Shown here piece by piece: positions 60,161 to 64,000 of a DNA stretch of 64,000 nucleotides. This DNA is from Coprobacillus cateniformis (lineage in GTDB: Bacteria > Bacillota_I > Bacilli_A > Erysipelotrichales > Coprobacillaceae). The stretch is from contig NZ_WSNW01000001.1 in the NCBI RefSeq assembly GCF_009767585.1, positions 62,001 to 126,000 of the forward strand, given 5' to 3'. The notes beneath the pieces were generated by a model. That model was not told where the DNA came from, made no database searches, and saw only the letters and a program-made list of their open reading frames with translations. Made by a program: the position numbers and the translations under genes. Every line of letters starts with the position of its first letter. Position 1 is the first letter of the stretch.

Positions 60161-61266
60161 ATGAAATTACAAACTTGACAAGACATAGTCCCATTACTCC
60201 CCACTGCAACAACCTATCCAATCTATTTATTGGATTATGATTATCAAATTCAAGTTAGAATTCTATACTTTCATTCCATACCATCATGATAATATCTCAA
60301 TAATTGTAGTAGGTCCAATTCTTTATCATACACCTTATTATAATAGTGAAATTTATGATAATGATTTTTTAAATACATTAAATATATATCCAAGAACCAT
60401 TGATACCTTATTAAAAATACCTCATGCAAGTAATCGTTTCTTTGCTTTCTTACACCCTTTCTATCAAATGATTTATGATAAATCTTTAAGTACCCAAGAC
60501 ATCTTTGCAAGTTTCAGAGAGCCAAGATTTGAAGTCTAAGATAATGAAATACTCTATAATCTTAAACATTTTGAAAGTGAATATAATTCCAGACCTTATC
60601 CTCATCATTTAGAAAAGCAACTTCTTCATTATATCTCACGTGGTGAAAAAACACGTTCTCAAACAACTGTTAATGATATTTTAAAAACACAAAAAATTAG
60701 AAATCACAAATGTTGAACCATTACATTGTTATAAGTATACTTTTTCTCAAATGATGGCTTTATTTAGAACAGCTGTTATTGATGCTGGTGCTGATACAAA
60801 ATCAGCTTTCTCATTAGGAAATCTGTATATTGAAAAGATCGACAAATGTGTCAATGATCAAGTTTTACATAAAATATATATGAACACTATCACAGATTTC
60901 TGTACGTTTGTGAAAACCAAAAGATTTCATAATTACCCTGTCTGGATGAGAACATGTTTGGATTATATTCACGCTCATTTACATAGTTCCATCACACTCC
61001 AAGAATTATCAGAGCTTGTTCATCTCACACCTACATATCTATCTGTACAATTTAAAAAGTTATCTGGTTATTCCTTAATTGAATATATAAATAGACAAAA
61101 GATAGAAGAAGCCAAGTTTTTATGAGAACACTCTCATGGAAGCCTCTTAGAGATTAGCACTTCTTTAGGTTTTAACACTCAAAGTTATTTAACAAATGTT
61201 TTTAAAAAATATGTCAATTGTACTCCAATTGAGTATAGAAACCATTTAGATACTCATCAACATTAA
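60161..61266 (+). pseudogene. Decayed AraC-family regulator
   Basis: Pieces in successive frames rebuild an AraC-type protein with an N-terminal sensor and two C-terminal HTH units: MRTCLDYIHAHLHSSITLQEL...YLSVQFKKLSGYSLIEYIN, then LLEISTSLGFNTQSYLTNVFKKY. It is interrupted by a stop a few codons after the start, a frameshift in the sensor part, a stop after REPRFEV, another shift and a stop between the two HTH units. The number of lesions shows long-standing decay. Divergent from the EIIC remnant. Confidence 0.85.
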
Positions 61267-61297
61267 TAACAAAAAAGACTTAAATCAATAAGTCCTT

Positions 61298-62287
61298 TTA
61301 TATATGATTAAAAACTATATTCTTTTTTAATTGACCTAACGATTTCATACATTCTGTATTTTGATATAACGGTAGTTGAACTTTAATAATTTGATGATTG
61401 TTATATGTCCGAAAATAATATTCATTTGTATGAAGGTCAATAAAACATGTATATTGGGTATAATCATTTGTTTCTCTTTGCGTCACAACAACACCTTTAG
61501 GAATACTGACACTCTCCATAACATGAAAACATGCCATAACTGATTCATCCTTATTTTGAGAATAAAGCGTATGTGTCTTTTGATATGCAACTCGTACAAA
61601 TCTTGATGGTGGTGTATAATCACCAGGTAGCCCAAAAGTACCTGCTCCTTGTCCAAATGGTTTTAAATACGTTTGATCCCATATCATATCTTCTTTTTGA
61701 TAAGGCATAACATTCATATAATTACGTAAATTCATTTCGTGCCATTGAAAATTGGGACTATTCGATAAGACTCCTATTGTATTAGGAATAAGATGTAAAC
61801 CATTAGCCATTTTCTCTATAACCATACAATCACCACTTCGATCAGCCATAATCCAATGTAATGGTGCAACAGATTGCGTCACTGCATCTTCAATTCCAAC
61901 AATTTTAATCGTTTGTAATATCGCTGTTGCTTCTTTAACGGATCCACATGTGCTTAAAAGAAACTTAACAAGTTCAATAGCTGCCAAAGATGGAACATCC
62001 TGTTTTTGTAAGTCAATATCATCATATTTAGCAAACCCAGGAAAATAAAGAGTGGCGACTGCAAATCCTTTTTCATTGACACCATCTGCAAAAGTAACTG
62101 GAGAAATATCCTGTCCAATTCCCATAAAAGCATACTGCGTTACGATTGTATGAGTATTTAATATATTTGACCATTCATACCCTCGTGAGACAACATACAT
62201 TTGAGGATCAAGTTCATGTGAAAAATCCATTGTTCGACCAAAGAAAATATCTCCATATTCTGTTTTGACATTCATTCCTGTACACAT
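61298..62287 (-). CDS. Choloylglycine hydrolase family enzyme (bile salt hydrolase/penicillin V acylase)
   Basis: N-terminal nucleophile amidase of 329 residues. Cys2 is the nucleophile after Met removal; Arg18 and Asp21 in GRTMDF, the Asn in LSNSPNFQWH and the Arg in PPSRFVR complete the active site. Length and the GMNVKTEYGDIFFGRTMDF start match bile salt hydrolases of gut Firmicutes, which release taurine or glycine from bile acids; penicillin V acylase cannot be excluded. No signal peptide, so cytoplasmic. Monocistronic. Confidence 0.88.
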   Translation of the reverse strand: MCTGMNVKTEYGDIFFGRTMDFSHELDPQMYVVSRGYEWSNILNTHTIVTQYAFMGIGQDISPVTFADGVNEKGFAVATLYFPGFAKYDDIDLQKQDVPSLAAIELVKFLLSTCGSVKEATAILQTIKIVGIEDAVTQSVAPLHWIMADRSGDCMVIEKMANGLHLIPNTIGVLSNSPNFQWHEMNLRNYMNVMPYQKEDMIWDQTYLKPFGQGAGTFGLPGDYTPPSRFVRVAYQKTHTLYSQNKDESVMACFHVMESVSIPKGVVVTQRETNDYTQYTCFIDLHTNEYYFRTYNNHQIIKVQLPLYQNTECMKSLGQLKKNIVFNHI

Positions 62288-62972
62288 AAAATCACTCCAT
62301 TTATATACATGCTTTTAATTATATATATTTTATATCTTTATATTTATACCAGTTTATAAAGCAATTAGATATTAGTAAAATTATTTTTGGGTCAAATTTA
62401 AAGATAAAAAAAGAATGAAATATTTTTGAATGTGATAAAACGAGGGTGTGAAACATTTATTCTGAAAAGTTCGTTTTTTATTCTTGAAGAAGATATGGAT
62501 TCATCTTGATTTTTAACTTTTTATAGAGTGTTTGAGTGTAACTTTATGTGCTAGTATCTCATGTATTTGATTTAACCCAAATACTTTTTTATTAAGCAAT
62601 AGCATTATGCCATTCATACGATGAATGAAAACTTAACATTTTTTTGGATATTTTCTTATCTGCCTTGATATCTTTGTAATATCTAAGTGCATATATTGAT
62701 TAAAACCAATACACCAAGGAATGCATTTTCTGAAATATTCATGATTCATTTCATATTTTCCATTTTGATCACTACATTAAAACTGAAGGAATAATCTCTA
62801 AGATCGATTTTAAACTTAAGAAAGAAATATTTGTCGTAAACAAGAAAATAGGAGACCAGGATATAATAGATATAAGATAGTAGTATATTATAAAAAACAA
62901 GCCTGTATTAAGCAAACTTGTTTTTATAAAGAAAGTTGCAATAAATTAAAATCAAGAGTTTTTTAATATTTT
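62288..62972. other. 685-nt gap with a possible gene remnant
   Basis: No intact gene. Around 62600-62720 minus-strand frames hold broken coding-like runs (ALRYYKDIKADKKISKKMLSF, YEWHNAIA then stop) without a start; the source family is unclear. The remainder is AT-rich upstream DNA. Confidence 0.35.
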
Positions 62973-63992
62973 TTAAACTATATAAAGAGCACCATTAGCC
63001 CATTCCCAAGTTATCCATCCTCTGTGATTGTTTCCGCCCCAATTATCATGCACTTTGAGCCATGTATTATTACCTGCTGGTGCATACTGATATGCACACA
63101 CAATGTGCTTGCCATAACTATTTGGTATAGTATAGTTAGGTGAATCATAAAGTCCAATCACAACAGGCTTATTTTTGCCTAACTGTGTTTTAACTGTACT
63201 CAAACTATACGTAATAGTTGATGCATGTGTCTGTTTTGGATAATCCTCTAACATAATTGAGTTAATTGAATTCTGGACTTTTGGGAGCAAGCAAACCGTT
63301 GTAATTTTTTTCATCAATCTTGTCAATACAGAACCGTAGGCATACGAACCACTTGGTCTATAATAACCGCCACCAAAATCCCTATTCATAATCGAAAGAG
63401 CTACCGCTGCAGCATATGCCCCACATTGACTACCAGTATTTGTCCAATTAGAACCATTAAAATCATTTAATTTAGAATCCGCCAATCCTACAGGAGACCC
63501 AACACCTGATGGTTTTGAAGGATAAGGACGCCCACGCAATAAAGAATTATCTTCAGATAATACAATATTATCACTTGGAGAATTTAATATCCTTTTATTT
63601 GCATCTTTTAGCGCTGTTAAATCTTCATTATCAATAGAACGATATTGTATACTATTTACAGATGTTTTTGAAAATGATTGCGCTCCTATGTAATATTCAT
63701 ATTCGTCATTTGGGAACCCATCATATTTTATTTCAACAATATTGTTATTTGTTTTGGCGATAATTGCATAACCAGACGTATCAACCTTATACAAATAATA
63801 ATTATATTCGCCTTCAATGTCTTTGAGTTCTCTTGCAAATTTAACATTAGTTAATTCATTATCCAAATAGTATGTTAATGACTCAATTAATTTAATGTTA
63901 TTTGTGTGATCCATTGCTTTAACTGTAGTTATACTTAATGATATTGCGAAAACACAAACAAAGGCAATTAAACATTTTATTTTATTTTTCAT
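62973..63992 (-). CDS. Secreted papain-like cysteine peptidase
   Basis: A 339-residue exported protein: signal peptide (about residues 1-26, ending VKA), a propeptide-like region to about 165, then a papain-fold catalytic domain. Catalytic Cys is in GSQCGAYAAAVALSIM, His in YGKHIVCAYQY and Asn in VHDNWGGNNHRGWITW. The pattern resembles C39-like/C10-like bacterial peptidases. The last residues (NGALYIV) are the final core strand, so no wall anchor is present and it is probably released. Substrates unknown; host or dietary peptides are possible. Confidence 0.82.
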   Translation of the reverse strand: MKNKIKCLIAFVCVFAISLSITTVKAMDHTNNIKLIESLTYYLDNELTNVKFARELKDIEGEYNYYLYKVDTSGYAIIAKTNNNIVEIKYDGFPNDEYEYYIGAQSFSKTSVNSIQYRSIDNEDLTALKDANKRILNSPSDNIVLSEDNSLLRGRPYPSKPSGVGSPVGLADSKLNDFNGSNWTNTGSQCGAYAAAVALSIMNRDFGGGYYRPSGSYAYGSVLTRLMKKITTVCLLPKVQNSINSIMLEDYPKQTHASTITYSLSTVKTQLGKNKPVVIGLYDSPNYTIPNSYGKHIVCAYQYAPAGNNTWLKVHDNWGGNNHRGWITWEWANGALYIV

Positions 63993-64000
63993 TCCTGATT

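Noticed and set aside
61123..61125. TGA inside the AraC-type gene read as a sense codon (alternative code)
   Set aside because: Other intact genes end in TGA nowhere read through, and this gene also has a TAA and frameshifts, so simple decay explains it.
1..64000. CRISPR arrays, tRNA or rRNA genes, complete insertion sequences
   Set aside because: No regularly spaced direct repeats, no cloverleaf-like segment and no intact transposase were recognised by eye.

Overview
The window is 64 kb of AT-rich chromosome from a spore-forming, anaerobic, gut-dwelling low-GC Firmicute, most likely an Erysipelotrichia/Coprobacillaceae relative. The family assignment is inferred from gene content and style; no rRNA or tRNA gene is present to anchor it. 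Spore genes (spmA-spmB-dacB, an alpha/beta SASP), two superoxide reductases, L-lactate dehydrogenase, a bile-salt-hydrolase-type amidase and a mannose-family PTS fit that picture. Most genes lie on the minus strand, carry strong AGGAGG-type ribosome sites, and end in clear hairpin/T-run terminators.

Layout. 1-5.6 kb: der (cut by the left edge), cmk, a ferredoxin, rluB, and the dacB-spmA-spmB operon. 5.7-18.2 kb: a LacI-type regulator, small conserved proteins, a zinc-less Sir2 protein, an unusual PTS EIIB-ROK fusion, a lone BrxF-like P-loop protein, a SASP gene, mnmM, a B12/radical-SAM protein, a VanY-type carboxypeptidase and an ABC-F ATPase. 18.3-20.9 kb: yjdF behind a probable yjdF riboswitch, then a GntR-ABC exporter operon under a long palindromic operator. 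21.2-34.2 kb: alpha-amylase, a RelBE-type toxin pair, a copper operon (copA with a fused copZ-like domain, then csoR), aspartokinase, xpt, the two superoxide reductases and several decayed genes.

35.3-41.7 kb is a defence island. It holds an NTP-pyrophosphohydrolase/HNH pair, then convergently a PD-(D/E)XK-like protein, a NUDIX hydrolase and a PLD-helicase-DUF3427 protein, preceded by a controller-protein/HNH-endonuclease operon with textbook paired C-boxes but no methyltransferase. 41.8-46.7 kb: lipoprotein, Ser/Thr kinase, HTH and membrane genes, then ldh.

46.8-49.5 kb is a retron: a promoter, a structured msr-msd RNA bounded by a 13-nt a1/a2 inverted repeat, a reverse transcriptase with NAxxH, YADD and VTG motifs, and a phosphoribosyltransferase-like effector whose reading frame is split by a +1 shift. 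49.6-57.8 kb is a mannose-family PTS operon (EIIA-B-C-D) with class II aldolase, aldo/keto reductase and AEC permease, headed by a LevR-like regulator with a degenerate AAA+ domain. 58-64 kb: YhhN, LrgAB, decayed EIIC and AraC genes, a choloylglycine-hydrolase family enzyme and a secreted papain-like protease.

The most interesting parts are the retron, the C-protein/HNH operon without a methylase, the helicase/NUDIX/nuclease cassette and the EIIB-ROK fusion. All functions are read from sequence alone; nothing was searched against a database.
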